From positions 1 to 31,416 of IMG/VR virus record IMGVR_UViG_3300013131_000157: a stretch of DNA of 31,416 bases; one strand, given 5' to 3'. A program made the translations under genes and the position numbers. The stretch comes from a virus. The notes beneath the pieces were generated by a model, which saw only the letters and a program-made list of their open reading frames with translations, made no database searches and was not told where the DNA came from. Positions 1 through 9,409 of this stretch are shown here, piece by piece; the stretch's first letter is position 1, and each line of letters starts with the position of its first letter.

Positions 1-3000
1 CGCAAGCGTCCCCGCAATGCACGCAAACCCGCCAAACGACCACAAGGCGAAGCACGCAACGATGTAACCAAACCCGTCGGCGGACCCAATGAAACCGAAG
101 ACTACGCAGGCTACGTCAACCGCAAATACAATGAGTACGCGGAAAACGTGCGCAAGATTCGTGAGCGTGGCGGTCGCGCAGGATTCCTAACCCGTCGCGA
201 ATGGTACGACATTAACAAGCGCAATCTTGATGATGCTTGGCGCAAGAAGGGCAAGGGTGAAGCACCTGACGATTTCATGCCTCCGACTCCCGCTAAGAAG
301 CGTCGCCGTCAATCCGGTGTCCGCAAGAAGCCTCCCGTTCAGGAGAAGGAACCGTCAGCCGATAAGCCTGATGTTGATAAGCCTGTAAAACCGAAAAAGC
401 CCAAGAAGAAGAAGCGGATGTGGACGATTGACTACGGCAGAAGGAGACCACGCAACCGCATGATTGGTGGTGCAGGTAGGGGTGAAAACAGAAACATCGC
501 AGGCAACAAAGAACTTGCTTTACTCACCGACGACGAACTCATTACCGAGTTGGAAAGAATTAACAATGACGAATTCATGAAAGATTGGGATATCCGCCCT
601 GCTGAACGTGAGGCAATCAAAAAGAACATTGAAGCAGAACTCAAATACCGCGTGGACAAACTCCCTGGCGCAGACGCTATCGACAATATTTTGCCGAAAA
701 AGCCGACAGATGTGGAGGAAAGAAACATCGCCGACGCAGAATTTGATGCTCAACATGTGGAGAGCATTTTGGATGTGGCTGGAATAGAAGCCAATGACGA
801 ACTAATGGATGCACTTGGCATGAGCCGCGGACGGCGGGGCGCAGAACCAGAGATAAAAGCAGCGAATGATTTAATTAATGAATACATTGCGAGACGAGCA
901 GAAAAGGAATCTGTTCTTAAGCGTGAGGCGAGACTGATGAGAGTATCAGGGGAAACGGCGAACTCGCCAAAGTGGAATAGGATGAGAGACCGAGTCAGGG
1001 CTTTTGCAGAAGGATTAGAACAACAGGGTTTGAGGGAAATAGAACAAATCAAGAAAAAGCAGGATACTGCACTCAAAATTGCACAAAACAAAGTCTTGCC
1101 ATTGCGAGCAAGATACGAAGCCGCTAAGGAAATGGCGCGAAACGTAGGAGATTTAGATGCTGCAAGAATAAGAGTGCGCCAAGCAAGGGAAGCACTTGCG
1201 AACGTCAACGCAGCGGAAGGCAACTCCCCAACAAACCCACAAATTTTTGATTCAGATTCCCCGATTCAAAAAATTCTTGATGATGTACAACCGCTACTCA
1301 AGCCACACAACCGGGAACTGGAACGAAGAGCACTAAATATTGCGGTGATAGAGGGGCGTAAAGATTTTGAAGATAAAGACAAAAACAGACTCATACAAGA
1401 AGTGCGCCTCCGTGGTGGCGACGAATTGGTGCGAGAACTAATTGCAAGAAACGAAGATAACATCAAAGCGAATCTCCGAGTGTTCCGTAACAAAATGAAA
1501 AAACTTAAGGAAATGGATGATACTAGGGACCGGATGGATTTAATTTCCGACATGGAAGGCAATATACGAATGGCTGCGAGGTTGGAGGCAGAAAATGCCG
1601 CACTTGCAGACATCCTGTCAAATTCAACGCCGCCCAAAACGGAATCAACTCCGCCCCAAGCGGTTAATGCTGGTCGCGAAATTGATGCCGACCGAGCAGT
1701 AAATGACATCGGAAAAGAATACGAGAGGCTGATTGGTAGCGAACTTGACTCTAATCAAAAAGCGCAGATGCGCAGGAAATACAGTGAAGCAATCGCAAAC
1801 GAAAATGTCGTGAAAGCAGTGCAGAAGGATAAAGAACGTTTTGACGAAGCAGCAGAGCGACTTGAAAATGAACAAAACCAAAGCGACGCAGTTGCAGAGA
1901 TGCGAAAACTGGCAGACGAAAGTTTGGACTTTATGAAGGAAGAGATTAAGTCTCGCATAAGAAAGCGAGACAAGTATCTTGATGAGTTGGAAAACGCTAA
2001 TGAGGCAAGAAGAGCCGAACTGTTGCAACGGTTGGCAATTAACGAAGCAATGATGGACATCAATGCACGAAGAGTAAATACGTTACAAAAAAGGATAGAT
2101 GAATATGTAGAAAAATTCTTGCAGGAAAGACAGGATGAAAGAGACGCAGGGGTAAAGCCTGTCGGCTTGGAAGCCGAAACGGTCATAAAAATAGGTAACC
2201 CGTTTAAAGCAAAAGTTGTTCCTGAATTTGATTTGGGAATTGATTTCGGTCAAGGAAAAGGAATGGGCAAATATAAAGAAATCAAGAACCCCAAAATAAA
2301 AAATGCCCTTGACGCCATTAATTTCGTGAAGGATGGCGGCGACCTCCGCGAAGTTCCGCACGAGTATTGGCGGGCTGCCATTGAAGGAAACTCAAGTCGC
2401 AAAGAGACAGATAAGACCAAGCGGTTCCGACAACTATCTAAAAACGGCGGGATTATCGGCGATACTCGTCTTTTTGTATTGAGAGACGCTGCTGGCAAAC
2501 CAACAAATCGCGGAATCGTTTTTAAGGCATCAAAAGCCGAAGACAATCTTGGCGAGTTGGTTGGGTGGAATCTGGCTCATCAAGTTGGAATCATCAAGGG
2601 TGGTGCGGTCGCTGACGGAGAAAATGAGAAAGGTAAGAAATTTATAATGATTCCGTTTGCGTTTAACGACGTGCCAGACGGCAACAATATAATGTCGGAA
2701 AACAACTTAGGCGGTAATTATCACATAGAGAACGTCAAGAGAAAAGTTCCGAAACAACTAAAGCCGAACATGTATGCGGCGCGCCTAAATCAAGAACTCT
2801 TGAATTATATCTTAGCCGTATCTGACCGTCATGACGGAAATGGCATGGCTAAAGGTGTTGAGTTACCGAATGGTGATGTTGCGGCTCATGTCATCCCACT
2901 TGACCTAGGTTGGGCGGGAAAGGTTTATAAAATGGAAGGAATAGGTGACCCACTCAGAAATGGAAATGGCGTCGACAGAAGATTCTGGAACGACTTAGAC

Positions 3001-3255
3001 GATGACCTTAGAAACGCGTCCCCTGAGTTGAAAACAAGAATTCAGGATGCCGTAATCAATGCGTACGACAACGCAATAAAGACCGTTGGTGACGCCATCG
3101 CTGGCGGAGAAGCCGAGTTCATTAAAGAGGCACAAAAAAATTTCAAGAATGCCACAGCAAGAGCAAAAGCAAAGTTCCTTTACAAAGTTATCAAGGAACG
3201 ACATGAACGACTTGTCCTGAAGAGAGATACTTTCCTTAAGAAAATAGGACGATGA
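1..3255 (+). CDS. Giant capsid-region protein with C-terminal HipA/PI3-4-kinase-like domain (5' end outside window)
   Basis: The frame is open to base 1, so the start lies to the left; 1084 residues are visible. The first ~140 residues are rich in Lys, Arg and Pro and look disordered. A long charged alpha-helical, coiled-coil-like stretch follows to about residue 700. The last ~300 residues look like a protein-kinase-like fold of the HipA or PI3/4-kinase type. They show a candidate ATP-binding Lys (VFKA, K842), a helix-C Glu (E852), the catalytic motif DRHDGN (D942) and a DLG metal-binding motif (D968). Position a few genes before the capsid gene suggests a virion or morphogenesis protein, possibly ejected with the DNA. 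Kinase activity is inferred from motifs only, and the substrate is unknown. It resembles the larger gene at 3637-7599 in architecture. Confidence 0.8.
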   Translation, partial: RKRPRNARKPAKRPQGEARNDVTKPVGGPNETEDYAGYVNRKYNEYAENVRKIRERGGRAGFLTRREWYDINKRNLDDAWRKKGKGEAPDDFMPPTPAKKRRRQSGVRKKPPVQEKEPSADKPDVDKPVKPKKPKKKKRMWTIDYGRRRPRNRMIGGAGRGENRNIAGNKELALLTDDELITELERINNDEFMKDWDIRPAEREAIKKNIEAELKYRVDKLPGADAIDNILPKKPTDVEERNIADAEFDAQHVESILDVAGIEANDELMDALGMSRGRRGAEPEIKAANDLINEYIARRAEKESVLKREARLMRVSGETANSPKWNRMRDRVRAFAEGLEQQGLREIEQIKKKQDTALKIAQNKVLPLRARYEAAKEMARNVGDLDAARIRVRQAREALANVNAAEGNSPTNPQIFDSDSPIQKILDDVQPLLKPHNRELERRALNIAVIEGRKDFEDKDKNRLIQEVRLRGGDELVRELIARNEDNIKANLRVFRNKMKKLKEMDDTRDRMDLISDMEGNIRMAARLEAENAALADILSNSTPPKTESTPPQAVNAGREIDADRAVNDIGKEYERLIGSELDSNQKAQMRRKYSEAIANENVVKAVQKDKERFDEAAERLENEQNQSDAVAEMRKLADESLDFMKEEIKSRIRKRDKYLDELENANEARRAELLQRLAINEAMMDINARRVNTLQKRIDEYVEKFLQERQDERDAGVKPVGLEAETVIKIGNPFKAKVVPEFDLGIDFGQGKGMGKYKEIKNPKIKNALDAINFVKDGGDLREVPHEYWRAAIEGNSSRKETDKTKRFRQLSKNGGIIGDTRLFVLRDAAGKPTNRGIVFKASKAEDNLGELVGWNLAHQVGIIKGGAVADGENEKGKKFIMIPFAFNDVPDGNNIMSENNLGGNYHIENVKRKVPKQLKPNMYAARLNQELLNYILAVSDRHDGNGMAKGVELPNGDVAAHVIPLDLGWAGKVYKMEGIGDPLRNGNGVDRRFWNDLDDDLRNASPELKTRIQDAVINAYDNAIKTVGDAIAGGEAEFIKEAQKNFKNATARAKAKFLYKVIKERHERLVLKRDTFLKKIGR

Positions 3256-3299
3256 TGAATCGGAGTCACAAACACGAATGAACAAAGAGGCATAATCCC

Positions 3300-3650
3300 A
3301 TGGAGTACGGACATTTAACTTTTGGTGATTACTTCTATCCGAACGCGGAAGGAGAAGTCATCTATAAGAACAACGCAGGAGATATTGTCCTGCACGGAAC
3401 GTCACCGAAACATATTGAGATAGTTCTCACCTATCTGATTGATTCATCCGCTGAAACAAAATCATATATTGTTGACCCCAAATTTGGTGTTGAGTATGTT
3501 ATGTGGAGAGTGTTCACCCTTGATGGAGAATACAGTTCCACCAATGAGTTCACAGAAAAAGATTTTGAAGAAAAACAAAAACTATTAAAAGCATCCAAAA
3601 CAATAAAAATAATTGCTGACCGAAACACACAATTAAATGCTGACGAATAA
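3300..3650 (+). CDS. Hypothetical protein, 116 aa
   Basis: Not recognised. It is a 116-residue acidic soluble protein with a beta-rich first half (the MEYGHLTFGDYFYP region) and a helical, Lys/Glu-rich C-terminus. There is no signal peptide or membrane segment. AGAGG lies 9 bases before the ATG and is a plausible ribosome binding site. The gene sits between the two kinase-fold giants and its last 14 bases overlap the start of the second one, so the two are probably translationally coupled. A role with those proteins, such as chaperone or partner, is conceivable but rests only on position. Confidence 0.7.
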   Translation: MEYGHLTFGDYFYPNAEGEVIYKNNAGDIVLHGTSPKHIEIVLTYLIDSSAETKSYIVDPKFGVEYVMWRVFTLDGEYSSTNEFTEKDFEEKQKLLKASKTIKIIADRNTQLNADE

Positions 3651-6600
3651 CGAAATCCAGTACAAGGCGTACCGTTTCAAATCGGAAGTTGATAAAACGA
3701 CCTTCGCTTACGGTGTAAAAGGTGTTCGTGCTATGTGGGACCCGAGCCTTTCCATTCCCGGGATTGGCAGGCGCGGTGGGTGGCGTTGTCCAGTCGGAAC
3801 ACGGTACGGTGGGCAAATAACTGACCGTTTTGGTCGTAACTGTGGTTGGGGTGTAGCAAGACGTATCGCCAATGCAATCACGAACATTGGTGAGCGTTTG
3901 GAGAATGTTGATGACCGACGCAGGGGGCGTCGTGTGTCTAAGCGCAACCGCAGAATGTTGGGTCGCTTGCAAAGAAATGTTGAAGCGGGTCGCGCTGAGA
4001 GAGGTTTGCGTGGTATCGCTGAGCGTCTTGAGGGAGGCGCTGAAGCCGGTACGGAAACACCAACTGTTCCACGGAAGCGTCGTGTACGCAATGAGCGTAA
4101 ACCACGCGGTCAACTTGGTCGCGGTTGGCGTGGGGTTCTTGACCCTAATGGGCGTCGCTACTGGGAGCGCGATAACCGTGGTTGGTTTGACGGTAGTGAC
4201 GGCGAGGAAGGCGATGTACCCGAAGCGGATGTAACCCCTGATACGACATCGACCAGACCTGGTGCCGGTCGCGTAGGCGATACTTCAGATGATGGCACTC
4301 CTGCACCAAAACGGCGAAGGCGTAGAGCAGATGCGGATGCTGATGCTCGTGACGAAGGTTTAAGAGAATCAGAACGCAGGCGTGTAAGACGCGAACTTGA
4401 AGAACCTGGTGCGCCGCGCACTGATGAAGATGTGAAACCCGAAGAGGTGAAGCCTCGTCGTCCGCGTAAGCGTCGCGTTCGGGCTTCTGAGCAAAGAGCA
4501 CAGGAAAGTGCTACCCGTAAACCGGGTGGTGAATCCGTATCAGCAGGTACGCAAAAGAAGCCGACAGAGAGAATTGACCTCACCGATGATATGGTTGAAC
4601 TTGAACTTGCACCAGGTGAGAGTGCGCCAGATGAGCGTTCATTCCGCAATGTAGACAATCGTTTCCCGGCAGGCGGTCTACCCGATACTGCTTATTGGCG
4701 CGATAAAGATTTTCCCGAAGGCGAAGTGAAAGCAGAACTTGAGCGCCGATTTGGACGCTATTACGGTGCTGACAACAATATCAATAATCGTGGCAAGTTC
4801 GTCAATCGAGAATTGGAGCGTAGACGCTTCAAAGGGAAAGAAAAATCACCCAAAGACATAGACCTAGACGGAGACATGGTTGAACTTGCTCCTGGCGAAA
4901 GCAAGCCTGATGAGCGTTCATTCCGTAATGTAAATAATCGTTTCCCGAAGAACGGTCTACCGAAGAGCGCGTATTGGCGAGACGACAAATATGACGGTAA
5001 TGACAAGTTTGAACTAGAACGCAGATTCGGTCGCTACTACGATGGCGACAACAACATCAATAATCGCGGCAAAGTTGTGAACCAAGAGTTGGAGCGTCGT
5101 CGCGATGCAGGTGAAATCAAACCTCCTCGGAACCGAAAAAAACCAGAAAAGCCACAAGCAGGCAAACCAGAATTTGATTTGCCCAATGAGCCGCCGTTGC
5201 CACCATTCATGCCGGGAACACAGTTGGATGGAGAGGTTCGCAAAGTTCAAAAGGCTCTTGATGACATAAAAAAAATTGCAGAAGATATTGACCGAGAAGA
5301 AAAAGATTTCCCAAATTTGTTTGAACGCCCTTGGTGGAGAGACACACAAGGCAACGGCTTAGGTGATGAGGACAGGGCAAAGATTGAGGCTGCGTTGGGT
5401 CAGTTTTATGACGGCTCAGGGAAACTTAATGCCCGAGGAAGACAGATTTATAATCAGATTGCCGACTTGAAGAAAAATGAAGCGCCGAAGGCTCCCGAGC
5501 CCGAGGAGTCGTTGATGAACAGGGCGAACTCTGCTGATGAACTTATCAATGCGATTGGTATAGGATGGCGTCAATTGGATGACGGTGAACGCAACATTAT
5601 TAAAAAAGAATTTGCTAATGCTGATGTCGTTGCGGAAAGACTCAAACCCATGGACGCCCAACAAATCGCTGCATTGAGAAGCAATGAAAATGTAGATAGG
5701 TTCGTTGAAGGGTTAAGAAAAATCATCCTTGACCATCAGCGAGATGTTGAAAAACTTATGAAAGGTATGCGACAGGGACGCACAACTCGTGGCGGAGAAC
5801 TAGGGGCGAGACGGAAGAACGAGAATTTGGCAGCGGTTGCTCGGCTGCAACACGATATTGCTCGCAGACGCAACCTGATTGCTCGTGCCGAAAGAAAAAA
5901 GCAGGACGGGTTTTTGGTGGAGGCACCAGAGTTGCCGGTCATGGAAGCACCGAGTCCGAGCGAGGCGGTCGGCAAACTTGATGGTGGGGAAGTTGCTGGA
6001 GAGGGAATCATCCCTCGTGGCGGAGCCCTAGACGGGATAACCCGAGAGGCTTTGAGGGCAGATGTTCAGAAAAAGGCTCAAGACCTGGAGCGCGACTACG
6101 CACAACACGGCGACAACTTTATTCAAAACAACGAAGCGAATGCGATTAGACAGGAACGTAATCGCATGGATAATGCTGTTGAGCAGTGGACAGAAGGCTA
6201 TCGTGCGGCAAAGGCGATTCTTGACGAAAAATTGAAGCGTCATGAAGGGAAAAAATTGGATGGTTTGCCCGAAGAAGAGCAGAAAGAAATCAAACGGCTT
6301 ATAAATAATCTCAACGACCATGCAATACAGATTCGTGCGTTGCAGAAACTTGTTGAGCGCTACGACAAGCACCTAGATGATGCTCCACTTGCTCCAGAGT
6401 CTCAACCCTATGACGGTGTTGGTCCCCTGATTCCGAACGAGCCTTCTCCGATTCGCAGACCACTGAGCCCTCAAATCACCAAATATGACGACGGTGTTAA
6501 GGCTGTTCATCAAGGAAACCAAGGTGTCGCCCTTGATGCTGTCGCAGACGAAATCATTGTTGATGTGATGCTTGATGAGAATTTGGTTGCTGTTGGTGAT

Positions 6601-7599
6601 AAGCATTATGACAACGATGCGAAGATAACAAAAGAGGATTTACAAACAAAAGGGTTCAGCCATTTTATGGTAAAAGGTGGCGAGGTGGAGAATGCTCGTT
6701 TTTCGTTCAAACTCATCAAAGAAGACGGTAGGGGTAACGGAGTTTGGGATGTTGTCAAAGTTAGGGATAAGAGAACTGGAGAAACTTGGTTTTTGAAGGC
6801 GACTGTATACGGTCACAACGGTGGAATGCTGGAAGCAATCGGCATGAGAGCCGCCGAAGCATTGCAACTTGGAAACGATAAAGCGCATTTGAGAGTCGGT
6901 GCCGAAGTCACAGACATGGCTACAGGAAAACGGCATAGATGGATGATGATGCGCGGCATCATGGATTGGGATAATCCTGCCGCTGTGGTACCACAGCAGG
7001 AATGGGCAGATGTGGCAAAGATGGGTTTTGATGCCAAAGCCAGAGCGTCAGACATTTCCCCCGAAGATGCGGCACGAATCGCCGTTTTGGATTTTGTTTT
7101 CAAAAACAATGACCGACATCACGGAAACTTTATGTACAACATTGACCAAAATGGGCAGGTTCGTTTAGGTTTGATTGACCACGGCTTGATTGGTTACGGA
7201 CGGGGGCTAAGGGGTGAGGTGGAAGAGCGAGACAGGCTGGCGCCAACACCTGAACAGTGGAGGGAGGAAGTTGAGAACCATAGACGCAGGCTCAAGCGTG
7301 ATGGCATTGCCGGTTATCAGATGGAACCAAACGACGGTATTTCTGGTTTGAGAAATCTTGGATTCCGTCATCAGTCACAAGAGCAGCGAGAGCGATTCGC
7401 ACGGATTGTTGAACGTTCTGTCAGAGTTCTAGAAAAACAACTTCAGACAATACTGAATCAAGAGGATTTGCAGAAAGCGGGAATGAAACTTACTCCCGCC
7501 GAAACAGCACACCTTGATGCCCTTCGCACAATAGTGGCAGAACGGTTGGAATATCTGAGAACGCATCAAACAGACTTGGTGCGGAAGTTCAATCCGTAA
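3637..7599 (+). CDS. Giant capsid-region protein, 1320 aa, internal repeats and C-terminal HipA/PI3-4-kinase-like domain
   Basis: Residues ~40-75 carry a compact Cys/Gly/Arg segment (CPVGTRYGG, then NCGWGVARR). An Arg-rich, then Arg/Glu/Asp-rich disordered region extends to about residue 310. Three repeats follow at residues 314-397, 409-489 and 557-612 (ERSFRNV, RFP, YWRD, ELERRFGRYY, NNINNRG); the third is degenerate. A coiled-coil-like middle leads to a kinase-fold C-terminus with Lys 1054 (FLKA), Glu 1066, DRHHGN (D1159, N1164) and LIDHG (D1181). All key positions of a HipA/PI3-4-kinase-like active site therefore appear present. The start ATG overlaps the preceding gene by 14 bp. It is likely a structural, internal or ejected virion protein; the enzymatic role is inferred. 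Confidence 0.82.
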   Translation: MLTNNEIQYKAYRFKSEVDKTTFAYGVKGVRAMWDPSLSIPGIGRRGGWRCPVGTRYGGQITDRFGRNCGWGVARRIANAITNIGERLENVDDRRRGRRVSKRNRRMLGRLQRNVEAGRAERGLRGIAERLEGGAEAGTETPTVPRKRRVRNERKPRGQLGRGWRGVLDPNGRRYWERDNRGWFDGSDGEEGDVPEADVTPDTTSTRPGAGRVGDTSDDGTPAPKRRRRRADADADARDEGLRESERRRVRRELEEPGAPRTDEDVKPEEVKPRRPRKRRVRASEQRAQESATRKPGGESVSAGTQKKPTERIDLTDDMVELELAPGESAPDERSFRNVDNRFPAGGLPDTAYWRDKDFPEGEVKAELERRFGRYYGADNNINNRGKFVNRELERRRFKGKEKSPKDIDLDGDMVELAPGESKPDERSFRNVNNRFPKNGLPKSAYWRDDKYDGNDKFELERRFGRYYDGDNNINNRGKVVNQELERRRDAGEIKPPRNRKKPEKPQAGKPEFDLPNEPPLPPFMPGTQLDGEVRKVQKALDDIKKIAEDIDREEKDFPNLFERPWWRDTQGNGLGDEDRAKIEAALGQFYDGSGKLNARGRQIYNQIADLKKNEAPKAPEPEESLMNRANSADELINAIGIGWRQLDDGERNIIKKEFANADVVAERLKPMDAQQIAALRSNENVDRFVEGLRKIILDHQRDVEKLMKGMRQGRTTRGGELGARRKNENLAAVARLQHDIARRRNLIARAERKKQDGFLVEAPELPVMEAPSPSEAVGKLDGGEVAGEGIIPRGGALDGITREALRADVQKKAQDLERDYAQHGDNFIQNNEANAIRQERNRMDNAVEQWTEGYRAAKAILDEKLKRHEGKKLDGLPEEEQKEIKRLINNLNDHAIQIRALQKLVERYDKHLDDAPLAPESQPYDGVGPLIPNEPSPIRRPLSPQITKYDDGVKAVHQGNQGVALDAVADEIIVDVMLDENLVAVGDKHYDNDAKITKEDLQTKGFSHFMVKGGEVENARFSFKLIKEDGRGNGVWDVVKVRDKRTGETWFLKATVYGHNGGMLEAIGMRAAEALQLGNDKAHLRVGAEVTDMATGKRHRWMMMRGIMDWDNPAAVVPQQEWADVAKMGFDAKARASDISPEDAARIAVLDFVFKNNDRHHGNFMYNIDQNGQVRLGLIDHGLIGYGRGLRGEVEERDRLAPTPEQWREEVENHRRRLKRDGIAGYQMEPNDGISGLRNLGFRHQSQEQRERFARIVERSVRVLEKQLQTILNQEDLQKAGMKLTPAETAHLDALRTIVAERLEYLRTHQTDLVRKFNP
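4576..4827 (+). repeat. Coding repeat unit 1 (84 codons)
   Basis: First copy of an in-frame repeat within the 1320-residue protein, residues 314-397. It starts at DLTDDMVEL and ends at ELERRR. The core elements PDERSFRNV, NRFP, YWRD, ERRFGRYY and NNINNRGK are shared almost exactly with unit 2. Confidence 0.85.
4861..5103 (+). repeat. Coding repeat unit 2 (81 codons)
   Basis: Second copy, residues 409-489, separated from unit 1 by an 11-residue Lys-rich linker. DNA identity is visibly high at the ERSFRN and NNINNRG segments, which points to a fairly recent duplication. A third, strongly diverged copy covers about 5305-5472 (RPWWRD, LGQFYDGSGKLNARG). Confidence 0.85.
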
Positions 7600-7613
7600 G
7601 ATAGGATTTGGTT

Positions 7614-7907
7614 ATGGCTTTCCCTTACCTTATACAAGTGGTTTCCGATGGCGATAAGCCAAGACTTTTGGAGGTTGTGGTTGTAACGGGAAAGACTGAG
7701 TGGAGACGCTATTTCGCTAGTGGTTCCCAAGAAAAAAGTTTTGACAAAGCCAAAGAATATAGGGACATGTTCTCCACGCGTCAAAAGGCTATGGATATGT
7801 TGAAGACGGGAATGTCGCCGACAGAGATTAACTTCAAAGAAGGGGCATCAAAAGAAGATATTGATAATGCCCTAAAAAAACTCAAAGAAGACAACCAAAA
7901 AAAATAG
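7614..7907 (+). CDS. Hypothetical protein, 97 aa
   Basis: Not recognised. The product has a beta-strand-like N-terminal third (FPYLIQVV, LLEVVVVTG), then a helical, highly charged C-terminus ending in a Lys-rich tail. The ATG at 7614 is chosen because AGGA at 7603-7606 lies 7 bases upstream; an in-frame TTG at 7608 is less likely. It follows the giant kinase-fold gene by 14 bases and is probably in the same transcript. An 81-base gap without a gene follows before the next small gene. A scaffold or head-assembly helper is possible from position alone. Confidence 0.65.
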   Translation: MAFPYLIQVVSDGDKPRLLEVVVVTGKTEWRRYFASGSQEKSFDKAKEYRDMFSTRQKAMDMLKTGMSPTEINFKEGASKEDIDNALKKLKEDNQKK

Positions 7908-7988
7908 TTACAATCTGTCCACTTTTGGTTAGTGGTATTATTTAAACACTGTCCGCACAGCGTTTGACAGACCATTGGAAAGACCTAA

Positions 7989-8282
7989 ATGAAAACTTCA
8001 TTCATCGTCAGAAACCGCGAAGACAAGCCGTATTTCGTCGCCACAACATCGGATGTTGGAACAACCTTTCGCGCAATCACCGAAGATGCTAAAGGGCTGG
8101 TTGACGCTTTCAAAGATGAATACAAAAATTCAAAAATAACAAAACAGGAACTAAGCGTCGCCCTTGACCGCGGGATGACCGTAGAAGGTCCGATGCCTGA
8201 AACGCTTGTTGCACAGGCTCTCCGACGCGAACCCAAACCAAAAGAAAAATCAGAAGACCAAGTTTCTGCGAAAGACAAATAA
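7989..8282 (+). CDS. Hypothetical protein, 97 aa
   Basis: Not recognised. The start is supported by GGAAAG just upstream of the ATG. The first 30 residues look like beta strands (TSFIVRNRED, YFVATTSD); the remainder is helical, and the last 15 residues are a Lys/Glu tail. Its stop codon overlaps the start of the next gene by one base (TAATG), so translation is likely coupled to the Cys-repeat protein. No catalytic motif, signal peptide or membrane segment is seen. Its place between the giant proteins and the capsid gene suggests a virion-assembly role, but that is inference. Confidence 0.65.
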   Translation: MKTSFIVRNREDKPYFVATTSDVGTTFRAITEDAKGLVDAFKDEYKNSKITKQELSVALDRGMTVEGPMPETLVAQALRREPKPKEKSEDQVSAKDK

Positions 8283-9409
8283 TGGACGAAAAAGGCGATA
8301 CGCCGAAGGTAAGCCGTGAACAAGCGCTCATGGTTGCTCGTCAACTCGGTTGCCGCGGTGCGCATGAGCATGACGGTTCATGGATGCCATGTGCCTCTCA
8401 CGATGAGTTTCTTTCGGTTCGCAAGGGCTCCAATGAGATGCGTAAAGCATCAGCAAAAAGTGTTCGCGTTCACAGAACAGAGTTAGAGCATCGCGCTGCC
8501 CTAACAGAATCAAAATCTGGTGAAATGTACGAGACTCGTGCAATGGCAGAGGAAGCATCCCGCAAGCGTGGGTGCAAGGGTGTGCGGACAATTATTTTTG
8601 GTGGACACAAGTACTATGCGCCGTGTGTGGCAACTGAGCGGTTTGACCCCCTACGGGAACGAGGTGTTGCAGGTATTGAAACCTTGCCCGATGGTGGTCT
8701 TGTTTCTGCCAAGTCCGAGAACTGTTGTCCTGATTCAAATATGGAGGGTAAGAGTTTCGTTAATCGTGTGAGTAGGTCAACCGACCCCGATGTGTTTCAA
8801 AATCCTGATTCTGCTCGTGTGCGGGCAAGAAACTTGGGGTGTATCGGAATCAGGCGATATACGGCTAGTGACGGCAAAACCGTTTGGTTGCCATGCTCTA
8901 ACGGTTCTGACTACAACAGGGTTATGGGTCTGCGGACAGATAGGTCGCCAAAGAAGAATCCTCGTGTGCGAACCGGCAAGAAATCTTTTGATGGTTTGCG
9001 TGATATGCAACAGAAAATGATTACCCGACCCAAAAAACGTTTGCCGAATGTGGGCAGTGAAACTATCAATGATTTAGCGATTCTTGTGCGTAAACATAAT
9101 GCGTCCGTCAAGAAGCAGGCTTACAAAACTAATTTGCGTGATGTTAAGCAGGTATATTTGCGCGGGTTGATTGCTGGTTCTGAGGCGGATGCCAAGAAGC
9201 GTGTATTAACTTTTCTCAAGGCGATGAGTTCGGATGAGCCGATGCCTCGCGGTTCACGAATGGACTTTGATTTGGTTCCCGACAACCATCCATCCAAGGA
9301 AGTGAAATCAGTCAAGAAAGACGGCTATTTCACCGATGGAACAAACGGTGTAAAGATTATTGATGGTTGTTGTCCGCAAAATGTTGTCAGGCGACACAAA
9401 CTCTCTTAG
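8282..9409 (+). CDS. Cys-repeat protein (three GC...PC units), 375 aa
   Basis: The N-terminal 215 residues contain three copies of a ~30-residue unit: a helix with Ala/Arg, then (L/R)GC-x-G, then 10-15 residues, then an aromatic-x-PC. The Cys pairs are C24/C37, C98/C115 and C187/C205. Two Cys-Cys dipeptides also occur (NCCPDS near 148, GCCPQN near 363). Such pairs could bind metal or form disulfides; neither can be decided from sequence. The C-terminal half is basic and helical. The gene lies directly before the capsid gene, where a protease, scaffold or decoration protein is common, but no protease motif is visible. The start overlaps the upstream stop by one base. Confidence 0.72.
   Translation: MDEKGDTPKVSREQALMVARQLGCRGAHEHDGSWMPCASHDEFLSVRKGSNEMRKASAKSVRVHRTELEHRAALTESKSGEMYETRAMAEEASRKRGCKGVRTIIFGGHKYYAPCVATERFDPLRERGVAGIETLPDGGLVSAKSENCCPDSNMEGKSFVNRVSRSTDPDVFQNPDSARVRARNLGCIGIRRYTASDGKTVWLPCSNGSDYNRVMGLRTDRSPKKNPRVRTGKKSFDGLRDMQQKMITRPKKRLPNVGSETINDLAILVRKHNASVKKQAYKTNLRDVKQVYLRGLIAGSEADAKKRVLTFLKAMSSDEPMPRGSRMDFDLVPDNHPSKEVKSVKKDGYFTDGTNGVKIIDGCCPQNVVRRHKLS

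Noticed and set aside
7908-7988. TTGACA-like box at 7962 before the 97-residue gene
   Set aside because: A -10 box at the right distance would fall inside the gene, so it cannot drive this start. The gap is otherwise featureless.
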